A stretch of DNA of 64,000 nt, taken from positions 248,001-312,000 of the forward strand of contig OY782506.1 of assembly GCA_963677755.1 (NCBI GenBank), given 5' to 3'. Source of the DNA: JAIOSF01 sp963677755. Lineage in GTDB: Bacteria; Campylobacterota; Campylobacteria; Campylobacterales; Arcobacteraceae. Positions 52,611 through 61,748 of the stretch are shown one piece after another. The notes below the pieces were generated by a model. The model searched no databases and was not told where the DNA came from. It saw nothing but the letters and a program-made list of their open reading frames with translations. The position numbers were made by a program, and so were the translations under genes. Each line of letters starts with the position of its first letter. Positions within the stretch are counted from its first letter, which is position 1.

Positions 52611-52892
52611 ATGGCAGATATTACAGATATCAAATCAATTGTTTATACAGAAAAAACTATTGAGTTGCAAGAAAATGGTGTAATTGTTGTACAAACAAGC
52701 ACTAGAATGACTAAGAATAGTTTAAAAGAAGTATTCAAAGAGTATTTTGGAGTGACACCTACAAAAGTTAACTCTTTAAGACAAGACGGTAAAGTGAAGA
52801 GATTTAGAGGAAGAGTTGGTTCAAGACCAGATTTCAAAAAATTCTATGTTACATTACCAGAGGGCGCTGAAATAGCGAACCTTTCAGCATAG
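52611..52892 (+). CDS. rplW: 50S ribosomal protein L23
   Basis: 93 residues in the normal operon place. The C-terminal part VTPTKVNSLRQDGKVKRFRGRVGSRPDFKKFYVTL is the recognisable L23 loop and strand. L23 sits at the tunnel exit and contacts signal recognition particle and trigger factor. Confidence 0.95.
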   Translation: MADITDIKSIVYTEKTIELQENGVIVVQTSTRMTKNSLKEVFKEYFGVTPTKVNSLRQDGKVKRFRGRVGSRPDFKKFYVTLPEGAEIANLSA

Positions 52893-52907
52893 TAGAGGGA
52901 GTAGAAA

Positions 52908-53735
52908 ATGGCAATTAAAAAATTTAGACCAATTACACCTGCGAGAAGATTTATGTCTGTTATGGATACTTCTGACATTACTTCAAAAGCAACAGTTCGA
53001 AGTTTACTTGTAAACGTTAAAGCAACTGCTGGTAGAAATAGTAATGGTAGAATTACATCTAGACATAGAGAAGCTGGTGCAAAGAAATTATACAGAATTA
53101 TTGATTTTAAAAGAAATAAATTAAATGTTCCTGGAACAGTAGCTACTGTTGAGTACGATCCATACAGAAACTGTAGAATTTGTTTAATCAACTATGCAGA
53201 TGGTGATAAAAGATATATTATCCAACCTTCAGGTTTAAAAGTTGGTGCTACTGTTAGTGCTGCTGAATCAGGACTTGATATTTTACCAGGTAATGCAATG
53301 AAACTTGCAAGTATCCCTGTTGGTACAATGGTTCATAATATTGAACTTAAACCAGGTAAAGGTGGACAAATAGCAAGATCAGCTGGTGGATATGCACAAG
53401 TTATGGGTAGAGAAGACAAATATACTATTCTTAGACTTCCAAGTGGTGAGATGAGAAAAATTCTTTCTGTTTGTATGGCTACAGTTGGTATCGTTGGTAA
53501 TGAAGATTTCTCAAACATGGTTATTGGTAAAGCTGGACGTCAAAGACATCTTGGTAAAAGACCACAAACTAGAGGTAGTGCAATGAACCCAATCGATCAC
53601 CCACATGGTGGAGGTGAAGGTAAAACTAACTCAGGAAGACATCCAGTTACTCCATGGGGTATGCCAACTAAAGGTTATAAAACTAGAAAGAAAAAAGCTA
53701 GTGATAAACTAATCATTTCAAGAAAAAAGAAATAA
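52908..53735 (+). CDS. rplB: 50S ribosomal protein L2
   Basis: 275 residues. The conserved C-terminal region AMNPIDHPHGGGEGKTNSGRHPVTPWG, with the His important for peptidyl transfer, and the RNA-binding GRNSNGRITSRHREAGAKK segment are both present. A GGGAG ribosome site precedes the ATG. Confidence 0.97.
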   Translation: MAIKKFRPITPARRFMSVMDTSDITSKATVRSLLVNVKATAGRNSNGRITSRHREAGAKKLYRIIDFKRNKLNVPGTVATVEYDPYRNCRICLINYADGDKRYIIQPSGLKVGATVSAAESGLDILPGNAMKLASIPVGTMVHNIELKPGKGGQIARSAGGYAQVMGREDKYTILRLPSGEMRKILSVCMATVGIVGNEDFSNMVIGKAGRQRHLGKRPQTRGSAMNPIDHPHGGGEGKTNSGRHPVTPWGMPTKGYKTRKKKASDKLIISRKKK

Positions 53736-53744
53736 GGGTATAAA

Positions 53745-54023
53745 ATGGCAAGAAGTATAAAAAAAGGTCCATTTGTTGATGCTCATTTAGCAAAAAAAGT
53801 TGCTAAAGCAGTTGCGACAGGTGACAAAAAACCAATCAAAACTTGGTCAAGAAGAAGTATGGTTTTACCAGATATGATAGGTCTTACATTTACTGTACAT
53901 AACGGTAGAAACTTTGTTCCAGTGAATATCACAGAAAACCATATCGGTTATAAATTAGGTGAATTTGCACCAACTAGAACTTTTAAAGGTCACAAAGGTT
54001 CTGTACAAAGAAAGGTAGGTTAA
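53745..54023 (+). CDS. rpsS: 30S ribosomal protein S19
   Basis: 92 residues, beginning ARSIKKGPFVDAHLAKK and ending GEFAPTRTFKGHKG, both typical. It is complete and in the usual place between L2 and L22. Confidence 0.97.
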   Translation: MARSIKKGPFVDAHLAKKVAKAVATGDKKPIKTWSRRSMVLPDMIGLTFTVHNGRNFVPVNITENHIGYKLGEFAPTRTFKGHKGSVQRKVG

Positions 54024-54029
54024 TAGAGT

Positions 54030-54359
54030 ATGGGTAAAGCTACATTAAAATTTATTAGACTATCTCCAATTAAAGCTAGATTGGTTGCTAGAGAAGTTCA
54101 AGGTATGAATGCTGAAGTTGCAATTGCATCTTTAGAGTTTACACCAAACAAAGCTGCTGGAATCATCTCTAAAGTTATCGCTTCAGCTGTTGCAAACTCA
54201 GGTTTAGAACCAGAAGAAGCAATAGTAACAAGTTGTAGAGTTGATAGAGGTCCAGTGTTAAAGAGATTTACACCAAGAGCTAGAGGTAGTGCTTCTCCAA
54301 GACATAAGCCAATGGCACATATTTATGTTGAAGTAAACGCAATCGAAGGAGACAAGTAA
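54030..54359 (+). CDS. rplV: 50S ribosomal protein L22
   Basis: 109 residues. The start KATLKFIRLSPIKARLVAREVQG and the tunnel-reaching hairpin VDRGPVLKRFTPRARGSASPRHKPMAHI are clear. Its stop overlaps the rpsC ATG by one base. Confidence 0.97.
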   Translation: MGKATLKFIRLSPIKARLVAREVQGMNAEVAIASLEFTPNKAAGIISKVIASAVANSGLEPEEAIVTSCRVDRGPVLKRFTPRARGSASPRHKPMAHIYVEVNAIEGDK

Positions 54360-55060
54360 TGGGTCAAAAAGTAAATCCTATTGGACTAAGACTAGGTATC
54401 AATAGAAACTGGGAAAGCAGATGGTTTCCAAACAGAGCGAAGATGCCAGAAAATGTTGCAGAAGATAATAAAATAAGAAAGTTCGTTAAAAAAGAACTTT
54501 ATTATGCTGGAGTTGCACAAACAATTATAGAAAGAACTACTAAAAAAGTTAGAGTTACTGTTGTTGCTGCAAGACCTGGTATTATCATCGGTAAAAAAGG
54601 TGCAGATGTAGAAAAGTTAAAAAATAACTTAAATGCATTAGTTGGAAAAGATATTGCTGTTAATATTAAAGAAGAGAGAAAACCTTTCCTTTCTGCTCAA
54701 TTAGCTGCTGAAAATATTGGACAACAACTTGAAAGAAGAGTTGCATTTAGAAGAGCTATGAAAAGAGTTATGCAAAATGCAATTAAAGCTGGAGCAAAAG
54801 GTATCAAAGTATCTGTTTCAGGAAGACTTGGTGGAGCTGAAATGGCTAGAACTGAGTGGTATTTAGAGGGAAGAGTTCCTTTACATACACTAAGAGCTAG
54901 AATCGATTACGGTTTTGCAGAAGGTCACACAACTTATGGTTGTATTGGTATTAAAGTTTGGATATTTAAAGGTGAGGTTCTTGCAAAAGGAATTCCTGTT
55001 GAAAAGCCAGATGATAGTAACAATAAATCAAAAAGACCAACAAAAAGAAGAGGTAAATAA
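54359..55060 (+). CDS. rpsC: 30S ribosomal protein S3
   Basis: 233 residues: the N-terminal KH domain with VVAARPGIIIGKKGADVEKL (GxxG loop) and the C-terminal domain with SGRLGGAEMARTEWYLEGRVPLHTLRA. It ends with a basic tail (NKSKRPTKRRGK) of the kind common in this group. ATG overlaps the rplV stop. Confidence 0.97.
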   Translation: MGQKVNPIGLRLGINRNWESRWFPNRAKMPENVAEDNKIRKFVKKELYYAGVAQTIIERTTKKVRVTVVAARPGIIIGKKGADVEKLKNNLNALVGKDIAVNIKEERKPFLSAQLAAENIGQQLERRVAFRRAMKRVMQNAIKAGAKGIKVSVSGRLGGAEMARTEWYLEGRVPLHTLRARIDYGFAEGHTTYGCIGIKVWIFKGEVLAKGIPVEKPDDSNNKSKRPTKRRGK

Positions 55061-55062
55061 CC

Positions 55063-55488
55063 ATGTTAATGCCTAAAAGAACAAAATTTAGAAAAGTTAT
55101 GAAGGGTCGAAATAGAGGTACTTCTCATAGAGCTAATACTCTTGCGTACGGAGAATTTGGACTTAAAGCTTTAGAGCATTCAAGAATTGATGGTAGACAA
55201 ATTGAAGCATCAAGAATCTCTATGACTAGAAGAATGAATAGAATGGGAAAAGTTTGGATTATGGTATTCCCAGACAAACCTTTAACTAAAAGACCATTAG
55301 AAGTAAGAATGGGTAAAGGTAAAGGTCCTATTGAAAAATACGTGATGAATATCAAACCAGGTAAAATTTGTTTTGAAATTGCAGGTGTTCCAGAAGACGT
55401 TGCAAGAGAAGCTTTAGCATTAGCTCAAAGTAAACTTCCTTTTAAAACTAAGATAGTAACAAGAGAGGGTGAAAATGAATTATTCTGA
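55063..55488 (+). CDS. rplP: 50S ribosomal protein L16
   Basis: 141 residues starting MLMPKRTKFRKVMKGRN, the standard N-terminus, so the first of two nearby ATGs is kept. RMNRMGKVWIMVFPDKPLTKRPLEVRMGKGKG is the core. The last 14 bases overlap rpmC. Confidence 0.97.
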   Translation: MLMPKRTKFRKVMKGRNRGTSHRANTLAYGEFGLKALEHSRIDGRQIEASRISMTRRMNRMGKVWIMVFPDKPLTKRPLEVRMGKGKGPIEKYVMNIKPGKICFEIAGVPEDVAREALALAQSKLPFKTKIVTREGENELF

Positions 55489-55660
55489 TATTAACGGAAA
55501 AACTTCACAAGAGTTAAATGATTTATTAAAAGAGAAAAAGGTGCTACTTTTTGAACTTAAACTTAAGTTGAAAACAATGCAATTAACAAATACAAGTGAA
55601 TTAAGAGCTGTGAAAAAAGATATAGCTAAAATTCAAACTGCTATTACAGCAGTGAAATAA
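55475..55660 (+). CDS. rpmC: 50S ribosomal protein L29
   Basis: 61 residues from the ATG at 55475, which has agaGAGGGTGaa before it; a GTG two codons earlier lies inside that site. Two helices with LNDLLKEKKVLLFELKLKLKTMQLTNTSELR and VKKDIAKIQTAI are typical. Confidence 0.93.
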   Translation: MNYSDINGKTSQELNDLLKEKKVLLFELKLKLKTMQLTNTSELRAVKKDIAKIQTAITAVK

Positions 55661-55676
55661 CTGAAGGATTAAAATT

Positions 55677-55934
55677 ATGAGTACACATAAAAGAGAAATC
55701 CAAGGTGTTGTGGTAAAAAAATCTGGAGATAAAACAGCTTCTGTATTAGTTACAAGAAGTGTTTTACACCCAAAATATCACAAGACTGTAAAAAGATTTA
55801 AAAAATATTTAGTTCATGACGAAAGAAACGAATTAAACATTGGTGATACTGTTGTAGCGGTTGAATGTAGACCATTATCTAAGACAAAATCTTATAGATT
55901 AAAAACTATTACATCAACAGGAGCTAACGTATGA
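55677..55934 (+). CDS. rpsQ: 30S ribosomal protein S17
   Basis: 85 residues with the OB-fold signature GVVVKKSGDKTASVLVTR, HPKYHKTVKRFKKYLVHDE and ECRPLSKTKSYRL. The stop overlaps the rplN start (ATGA). Confidence 0.96.
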   Translation: MSTHKREIQGVVVKKSGDKTASVLVTRSVLHPKYHKTVKRFKKYLVHDERNELNIGDTVVAVECRPLSKTKSYRLKTITSTGANV

Positions 55935-56299
55935 TTCAAAGTTTTTCAAGATTAAATGTTGCTGATAATACTGGTGCTAAAGAGATTATGTGTATCAAAG
56001 TTCTTGGTGGAAGCCATAGAAGATACGCAACAGTTGGAGATGTTATTGTTGCATCAGTTAAAAAAGCATTACCAGTTGGTAAAGTGAAAAAAGGTGCTGT
56101 TGTTAAAGCTGTTATCGTTAGAACTCATAAAGAGGTTCAAAGAGAAAATGGATCTTTAATTAGATTTGATGATAATGCAGCGGTTATACTTAACGATAAA
56201 AGAGAACCAATAGGAACAAGAATTTTTGGACCAGTAGCTAGAGAAGTTAGATATGCTGGATTTATGAAAATTGTTTCACTAGCTCCGGAGGTATTATAA
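55931..56299 (+). CDS. rplN: 50S ribosomal protein L14
   Basis: 122 residues, the full standard length, opening MIQSFSRLNVADNTGAKEIMCIKVLGGS and containing VVKAVIVRTHKEVQRENGSLIRFDDNAAV. The stop overlaps the rplX ATG by one base. Confidence 0.97.
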   Translation: MIQSFSRLNVADNTGAKEIMCIKVLGGSHRRYATVGDVIVASVKKALPVGKVKKGAVVKAVIVRTHKEVQRENGSLIRFDDNAAVILNDKREPIGTRIFGPVAREVRYAGFMKIVSLAPEVL

Positions 56300-56535
56300 T
56301 GGCAATCAAAATGAAGATTAAAAAAGGTGATACTGTAAAAATCATCGCTGGTGATGACAAAGGTAAAACTGGAGAAGTTTTAGCTGTTTTCCCAAAAGAT
56401 GGAAAAGTTATAGTTAAAGATTGTAAAATTGCTAAAAAAACAGTAAAACCATCAGAAGAAAATAAAGATGGTGGATTTGTTAATAAAGAGATGCCAATAG
56501 ATATCTCAAATGTAGCAAAAGTAGAAGGTGAATAA
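56299..56535 (+). CDS. rplX: 50S ribosomal protein L24
   Basis: 78 residues, with the KOW motif in KIKKGDTVKIIAGDDKGKTGEVLAVFPKDGKVIV. It is shorter than the 100-105 residues of many bacteria, which lack of a C-terminal extension explains, and it shows no frameshift. The next ATG is one base after its stop codon. Confidence 0.95.
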   Translation: MAIKMKIKKGDTVKIIAGDDKGKTGEVLAVFPKDGKVIVKDCKIAKKTVKPSEENKDGGFVNKEMPIDISNVAKVEGE

Positions 56536-56536
56536 G

Positions 56537-57085
56537 ATGGCAGCAAGATTATTTGAAAAATATAAAAGTGAAGTTAAACCAGTTTTAGAAACTGAATTTC
56601 CTCAAAATAAAATGTTAACTGCAGCAGTTGAAAAAGTGAGTATCTCTGTAGGTACAGGTTTTGCTATGAAAGATAGTAAACTTATCCAAAATATTACAGA
56701 TACTATCTCTTTAATTGCAGGACAAAGAGCTGTTGTTATTAAATCTAAAAAATCTGTTGCTGGATTTAAAGTAAGAGAAGATATGCCAGTTGGTATAAAA
56801 GTTACTTTAAGAAGTGATAGAATGTATGAGTTTTTAGACAAGCTTGTAACAATTGCACTTCCAAGAGTAAAAGATTTTAGAGGTCTTGATAGAAATGGTT
56901 TTGATGGTGCTGGTAACTTTAACTTTGGTTTAGATGAGCAATTAATGTTCCCTGAAGTTGAGTTTGATGATATTATTCAAACACACGGTATGAATATATC
57001 TATTACAACAACAACAAGTAGTGATGAACAATCATACAGATTGTTAGAATTAATGGGTGTACCATTTACTAAAGGGAGAGCGTAA
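56537..57085 (+). CDS. rplE: 50S ribosomal protein L5
   Basis: 182 residues from the ATG at 56537, with gaAGGTGaataag as ribosome site. Core motifs include ITGQRAVV-like IAGQRAVVIKSKKSVAGFKVREDMPVGIKVTLR and FPEVEFDDIIQTHGMNISI. It binds 5S rRNA. Stop overlaps the rpsN start. Confidence 0.96.
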   Translation: MAARLFEKYKSEVKPVLETEFPQNKMLTAAVEKVSISVGTGFAMKDSKLIQNITDTISLIAGQRAVVIKSKKSVAGFKVREDMPVGIKVTLRSDRMYEFLDKLVTIALPRVKDFRGLDRNGFDGAGNFNFGLDEQLMFPEVEFDDIIQTHGMNISITTTTSSDEQSYRLLELMGVPFTKGRA

Positions 57086-57270
57086 TGGCAAAGAAGTCGA
57101 TGATTGCAAAGCAACAAAGAGCACCTAAGTTTTCTAGTCGAGCATACACTAGATGTTCAGCTTGTGGTAGACCAAAATCTGTATATAGAGATTTCGGACT
57201 TTGTAGAATATGTTTAAGAAAAATGGCTAACGAAGGTTTATTACCTGGTGTTAGAAAATCTAGCTGGTAA
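57085..57270 (+). CDS. rpsN: 30S ribosomal protein S14, zinc-binding type Z
   Basis: 61 residues with the four-cysteine zinc site C-x2-C-x12-C-x2-C (CSACGRP ... GLCRICLRKMA). This is the short zinc-containing form, not the 100-residue cysteine-free form, so its supply depends on zinc. Confidence 0.96.
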   Translation: MAKKSMIAKQQRAPKFSSRAYTRCSACGRPKSVYRDFGLCRICLRKMANEGLLPGVRKSSW

Positions 57271-57296
57271 GCTAAAAAAATTAAGGAAAAAAGCCC

Positions 57297-57695
57297 ATGA
57301 TGAATGATTTAATCGCAGACGCTTTAACAAGAATTAGAAATGCTGCAATGAGAAAGTTGGAAACAACTACTCTTGTACATGCTAATACTGTAGAAGCTGT
57401 TTGTAATGTTTTAAAAGAAAAAGAGTACATTGAAGATTATAAAATAGTTGATACAGACCCAAAGAAAAAAACTATATCAGTTACATTAAAATATGACGAC
57501 AATGAACAAAGTGTTATCAACGAATTAAAAAGAATGTCTAAGTCAGGAAGAAGAGTTTATAAAAATGCTTCTGAACTTAAAAGTTTTAAAAATGGATACG
57601 GAACAATTATAGTAAGTACTAACAAAGGTGTTATAAGCAACGATGAAGCTTATAAACTTAATGTTGGTGGTGAAGTTCTTTGTTCGGTTTGGTAG
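57297..57695 (+). CDS. rpsH: 30S ribosomal protein S8
   Basis: 132 residues (131 if the second ATG is used). It has DLIADALTRIRNAAMRK at the start and the C-terminal GYGTIIVSTNKGVISNDEA...GGEVLCSVW. It binds helix 21 of 16S rRNA. Confidence 0.97.
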   Translation: MMNDLIADALTRIRNAAMRKLETTTLVHANTVEAVCNVLKEKEYIEDYKIVDTDPKKKTISVTLKYDDNEQSVINELKRMSKSGRRVYKNASELKSFKNGYGTIIVSTNKGVISNDEAYKLNVGGEVLCSVW

Positions 57696-57704
57696 GGAGT
57701 AGTT

Positions 57705-58241
57705 ATGTCAAGAATTGGTAAAAAAGCTATAGAGATACCAAAAGGTATAGAAGTTTCAGTGAATGATACACTTATTACAGTAAAAAAAGGTAACAAATCT
57801 ATTGATGTTGAAACACATGGTAGAGTTGGAGTTGAAGTAGTTGATAATAATATTAACTTTTCGCTTGTTGGTGAAGAATCTCAAGATAAAGCATACTGGG
57901 GAACATACAGATCTTTAACAAATAATGCAGTAATTGGTTTAAATGAAGGTTTTGCAAAATCTTTAGAGATCAATGGTGTTGGTTATAGAGCTGCTGTAAA
58001 AGGAAATGTACTAGAATTACAACTAGGATTTTCTCACCCAATTAACTTTGAAATTCCAGCTGACATAGATATCGCAGTTGAAAAAAATGTTATCAGTATT
58101 AAAGGTAGTAGCAAACAAGAAGTTGGACAAGTTGCTGCAAAAATTAGAGGTTTTAGACCACCAGAGCCATATAAAGGCAAAGGTGTGAAGTATTCTGACG
58201 AGCATATCGTGAGAAAAGCCGGTAAAACAGCTAAGAAGTAG
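57705..58241 (+). CDS. rplF: 50S ribosomal protein L6
   Basis: 178 residues made of two repeated domains, with SRIGKKAIEIPKGIEV at the start and the conserved C-terminal KIRGFRPPEPYKGKGVKYSDE. Confidence 0.97.
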   Translation: MSRIGKKAIEIPKGIEVSVNDTLITVKKGNKSIDVETHGRVGVEVVDNNINFSLVGEESQDKAYWGTYRSLTNNAVIGLNEGFAKSLEINGVGYRAAVKGNVLELQLGFSHPINFEIPADIDIAVEKNVISIKGSSKQEVGQVAAKIRGFRPPEPYKGKGVKYSDEHIVRKAGKTAKK

Positions 58242-58253
58242 GGGTATAAAAAT

Positions 58254-58613
58254 ATGAGTAGAGCAAAAGATTTATTAAGAAGAGATGCCTTAAGATTAAG
58301 AAGAAAAACAAGAGTTAGAGGAAAAATTAGTGGTGATGCTACTAAACCTAGAATAACTGTTTTTAAATCAAACAAATATTTTTATGCACAAGCTATAGAT
58401 GATATCGCTTGTACTACATTAGCTTCAGCTGATAGTAGAGCACTAAAATTAACAGTGAGTAGAGAAAGTGTTGTAAAAGTTGCAGCTGCACTAGCTGAAA
58501 CTTTAAAATCAAAAAATATTGAATCAGTAGTTTTTGATAAAAATGGATACCTTTATCATGGTGTAGTTAAAGCTTTTGCTGACGCACTAAGAGATAATGG
58601 TATAAAACTATAA
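58254..58613 (+). CDS. rplR: 50S ribosomal protein L18
   Basis: 119 residues, a basic N-terminus (RRDALRLRRKTRVRGKISG) and a typical C-terminal end VVFDKNGYLYHGVVKAFADALRDNGIKL. It binds 5S rRNA. Confidence 0.96.
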   Translation: MSRAKDLLRRDALRLRRKTRVRGKISGDATKPRITVFKSNKYFYAQAIDDIACTTLASADSRALKLTVSRESVVKVAAALAETLKSKNIESVVFDKNGYLYHGVVKAFADALRDNGIKL

Positions 58614-58619
58614 GGGGCA

Positions 58620-59063
58620 ATGATGGCAATTAATAGAGATGATTTCGAAGAAGCTATCGTTAAGATTGGTAGAGTTACAAAAGTTGCTAAAGGTGGTAGA
58701 AGATTTAGATTTACTGCTTTAGTTGTTGTTGGTGATAAAAATGGAACAGTTGGTTTTGGTGTAGGTAAAGCTAAAGAGGTTCCAGATGCTATTAAAAAAG
58801 CACTTGATGATGCATTTAAATCATTAGTTAAAGTTAACCTTAATGGTTCAACAATTAACCATGATATTGAATATAAATATAATTCAAGTAAAATATTATT
58901 AAAACCAGCTAGTGAAGGTACAGGACTTATCGCTGGTGGTGCTGCTAGACCAGTTCTAGAACTTGCAGGTGTTACTGATATTATTGCAAAGTCATTAGGT
59001 TCAAATAATCCTAATAACCTTGTTCAAGCTACAGTTGAAGCGCTAGCTAAGATAAAAGGATAG
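58620..59063 (+). CDS. rpsE: 30S ribosomal protein S5
   Basis: 147 residues (146 from the second ATG). The dsRNA-binding part is RVTKVAKGGRRFRFTALVVVGDKNGTVGFGVGKAKEV, followed by the ASEGTGLIAGGAARPVLELAGVTDI fold. It is followed directly by rplO: no rpmD (L30) lies between, unlike in many other bacteria. Confidence 0.97.
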   Translation: MMAINRDDFEEAIVKIGRVTKVAKGGRRFRFTALVVVGDKNGTVGFGVGKAKEVPDAIKKALDDAFKSLVKVNLNGSTINHDIEYKYNSSKILLKPASEGTGLIAGGAARPVLELAGVTDIIAKSLGSNNPNNLVQATVEALAKIKG

Positions 59064-59066
59064 AGT

Positions 59067-59468
59067 ATGTCAATTTTACATGATTTACAACCAGCTGATG
59101 GTAGTACAAAAAATAGAAAAAGAGTAGGTAGAGGTCAAGGTTCAGGAATGGGTAAGACTTCTACAAGAGGTCAAAAAGGTCAAAAGTCTAGATCTGGTTA
59201 TAAGATCAAAAGACACTTTGAAGGTGGGCAAATGCCACTTCAAAAAAGAGCACCTAAAATTGGATTTTATTCAAGAGTAAGTAAACCTTATTCTATCAAT
59301 GTAGATAAAGTAAAAAAAGTTGCTAATCTTGAAGAGATTACAATTGAAACAATTAAGTCTGTTTATAAATTATCAAAAGATGTTACTAAAGTTAAACTTA
59401 TTGGTTCAACTGTTAAGGATATTGCATCTAAGATAAAAGATGAAAATGTAACAACAACTGGTAAATAA
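59067..59468 (+). CDS. rplO: 50S ribosomal protein L15
   Basis: 133 residues with the Gly/Arg-rich N-terminus KNRKRVGRGQGSGMGKTSTRGQKGQKSRSG and FEGGQMPLQKRAPKIGF. It starts 3 bp after rpsE and precedes secY. Confidence 0.96.
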   Translation: MSILHDLQPADGSTKNRKRVGRGQGSGMGKTSTRGQKGQKSRSGYKIKRHFEGGQMPLQKRAPKIGFYSRVSKPYSINVDKVKKVANLEEITIETIKSVYKLSKDVTKVKLIGSTVKDIASKIKDENVTTTGK

Positions 59469-59473
59469 AACTT

Positions 59474-60736
59474 ATGAATAAAGATTTATTAAATAAAATT
59501 TTAATTACATTAGGTTTTATTTTAATATACAGGGTATTGGCTTATGTTCCAGTACCCGGTGTTGATTTAACTGTTGTAAAAGAATTCTTCGACACAAACT
59601 CAAATAATGCACTTGGTCTTGTTAATATGTTCAGTGGTAACGCTGTAGAAAGACTTAGTATAATCTCACTTGGTATCATGCCATACATCACAGCTTCAAT
59701 TATTATGGAACTTCTTGCTGCAACATTTCCAGCACTTGGTAAGATGAAAAAAGAGCGAGATGGAATGCAAAAATATATGCAAATCATTAGATATGCGACT
59801 ATCGTAATTACAGCGGTTCAAGCAATAGGTGTATCAATGGGCTTAAATTCTCTTACAGGAACAGCGGGTCAAAGTGCTATTATGATTGATATGGATACAT
59901 TTGTTGCAGTTGCTACAATCTCAATGGTTGCTGGTACTATGATGCTTATGTGGATTGGTGAACAAATAACTCAAAGAGGTATTGGAAACGGTATATCTTT
60001 AATTATTTTTGCAGGTATTGTTTCTGCAATTCCAAGTGCTATTGGTGGTACAATTGATTTAGTTAATAATGGACAAATGAGTTTCTTAGTTGTTATAGCA
60101 ATTTTAGTTGTTATAATTGCTACTGTTGGGGCTATTATCTATGTTGAATTAGGGGAAAGAAGAGTACCTGTTTCATATAGTAGAAAAGTTATTATGCAAA
60201 ATCAAAATAAAAAGATTATGAATTATATACCTATTAAAGTAAATTTAAGTGGTGTTATCCCTGTAATTTTTGCAAGTGCGATTTTAATGTTTCCTGCGAC
60301 TATATTACAAGGAACTCAGAATGAAACTTTAGTGATGATTTCTGATTATCTTAATCCTAATAGTTATACTTTTAATTTAATGACATTTTTGTTTGTGGTA
60401 TTTTTTGCATATTTTTATGCATCAATTACTTTTAATGCAAAAGATATATCTGAAAATTTAAAAAAACAAGGTGGTTTTATCCCAGGGATTCGTCCAGGGA
60501 CTGGTACTGCTGAATTTTTAAATGAAACTGCAAGTAGATTGACTTTTTGGGGTTCTATCTATCTTGGTATGGTTGCAACTGTGCCTTGGCTTATTGTAAA
60601 AGCTATGGGTGTTCCATTTTTCTTTGGAGGAACAGCGGTTTTAATTGTTGTTCAAGTTGCAATTGATACTATGAGAAAAATAGAAGCGCAACAATATACT
60701 AATAAATACAACACTCTTAGTGCTGTCGGTTTATAA
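59474..60736 (+). CDS. secY: Preprotein translocase subunit SecY
   Basis: 420 residues with ten membrane helices. The plug region GLVNMFSGNAVERLSIISLGIMPYI, the helix ITASIIMELL and the cytoplasmic loop with QGGFIPGIRPGT are visible. It forms the protein-conducting channel with SecE and SecG, which are encoded elsewhere. It lies 5 bp after rplO. Confidence 0.97.
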   Translation: MNKDLLNKILITLGFILIYRVLAYVPVPGVDLTVVKEFFDTNSNNALGLVNMFSGNAVERLSIISLGIMPYITASIIMELLAATFPALGKMKKERDGMQKYMQIIRYATIVITAVQAIGVSMGLNSLTGTAGQSAIMIDMDTFVAVATISMVAGTMMLMWIGEQITQRGIGNGISLIIFAGIVSAIPSAIGGTIDLVNNGQMSFLVVIAILVVIIATVGAIIYVELGERRVPVSYSRKVIMQNQNKKIMNYIPIKVNLSGVIPVIFASAILMFPATILQGTQNETLVMISDYLNPNSYTFNLMTFLFVVFFAYFYASITFNAKDISENLKKQGGFIPGIRPGTGTAEFLNETASRLTFWGSIYLGMVATVPWLIVKAMGVPFFFGGTAVLIVVQVAIDTMRKIEAQQYTNKYNTLSAVGL

Positions 60737-60742
60737 TAAACT

Positions 60743-61504
60743 ATGGCAATTCCATTAAGAAAATCTCACGAAATTGAAAAACTTCGCAACGCAGGTCTTG
60801 CTGTTGCGAAGACTCTTAAATATCTCCAAGAAAATGTAAAAGCAGGTATGACACTAAATGAAGTTGATGCAATGGGTGAAAAATATTTAAATGATTTAGG
60901 TGCAAGAGCTGCATTTAAAGGTTTATATGGATTTCCTGGTGCTATTTGTACTTCACTTAATGAAGTAATAATACATGGAATACCTGATGATACAGTTTTA
61001 AAAGAGGGTGATATTTTAGGTATTGATATTGGTAGTGAAATAGATGGTTGGTATGGTGACGCTGCTGTTACTATGCCAATAGGTAAAATTAGTAAAGAGG
61101 ATGAAGCTCTTATTGCTTGTAGTAAAGACGCTTTGTACTATGCAATTGATATTATAAAGCAAGGTATGCGGTTTAAAGAGTTAAGTTTGGCTTTAGAAAA
61201 TTTTATTATAGATCGTGGATACGTTCCTTTAATTAAATTTTGTGGTCACGGTATTGGTCGAGAGCCTCATTGTGATCCTGAAGTACCAAACTATCTTGAT
61301 AGTCCAAATGCAAAACAAGGTCCTAAAATGAAAAATGGGATGGTGTTTTGTATCGAGCCTATGATATGTCAAAAAGATGAAGAACCAATTATTGATCCAA
61401 AAGATAAATGGTCAGTGAGAAGTAGTGATGGTTTAAGAACTAGCCATTATGAACATCAAGTTGCAATAGTAGATGGTAAAGCCCAAATACTTACACAGAT
61501 ATAA
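60743..61504 (+). CDS. map: Methionine aminopeptidase, type I
   Basis: 253 residues. Metal ligands are visible in GIDIGSEIDGWYGDAAVTM (two Asp), CGHGIGREPH (His), FCIEPM (Glu) and YEHQVAI (Glu). It removes the initiator methionine from new proteins. It is 6 bp after secY and 25 bp before infA. Confidence 0.97.
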   Translation: MAIPLRKSHEIEKLRNAGLAVAKTLKYLQENVKAGMTLNEVDAMGEKYLNDLGARAAFKGLYGFPGAICTSLNEVIIHGIPDDTVLKEGDILGIDIGSEIDGWYGDAAVTMPIGKISKEDEALIACSKDALYYAIDIIKQGMRFKELSLALENFIIDRGYVPLIKFCGHGIGREPHCDPEVPNYLDSPNAKQGPKMKNGMVFCIEPMICQKDEEPIIDPKDKWSVRSSDGLRTSHYEHQVAIVDGKAQILTQI

Positions 61505-61529
61505 AAGTTAAATTAAAAGGAATTATAAT

Positions 61530-61748
61530 ATGGCTAAAGATGATGTCATTGTTGTAGATGGTAAGGTTATTGAAGTTTTACCTAATGCAACATTCAGAGT
61601 TGAATTAGACAATGGTCATGTAGTATTATGCCACATCTCAGGAAAGATGAGAATGCACTACATAAAAATACTCTTAGGAGATACAGTAAAAGTAGAAATC
61701 ACACCTTATTCACTAGATAAAGGTAGAATTACTCATAGATATAAATAG
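61530..61748 (+). CDS. infA: Translation initiation factor IF-1
   Basis: 72 residues, an OB-fold protein with DVIVVDGKVIEVLPNATFRVELDNGH, HISGKMRMHYIKILLGDTVKVE and a final TPYSLDKGRITHRYK. It is the last gene of this operon: the usual rpmJ-rpsM-rpsK-rpsD-rpoA-rplQ block is not next, which suits Campylobacterota. Confidence 0.97.
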   Translation: MAKDDVIVVDGKVIEVLPNATFRVELDNGHVVLCHISGKMRMHYIKILLGDTVKVEITPYSLDKGRITHRYK

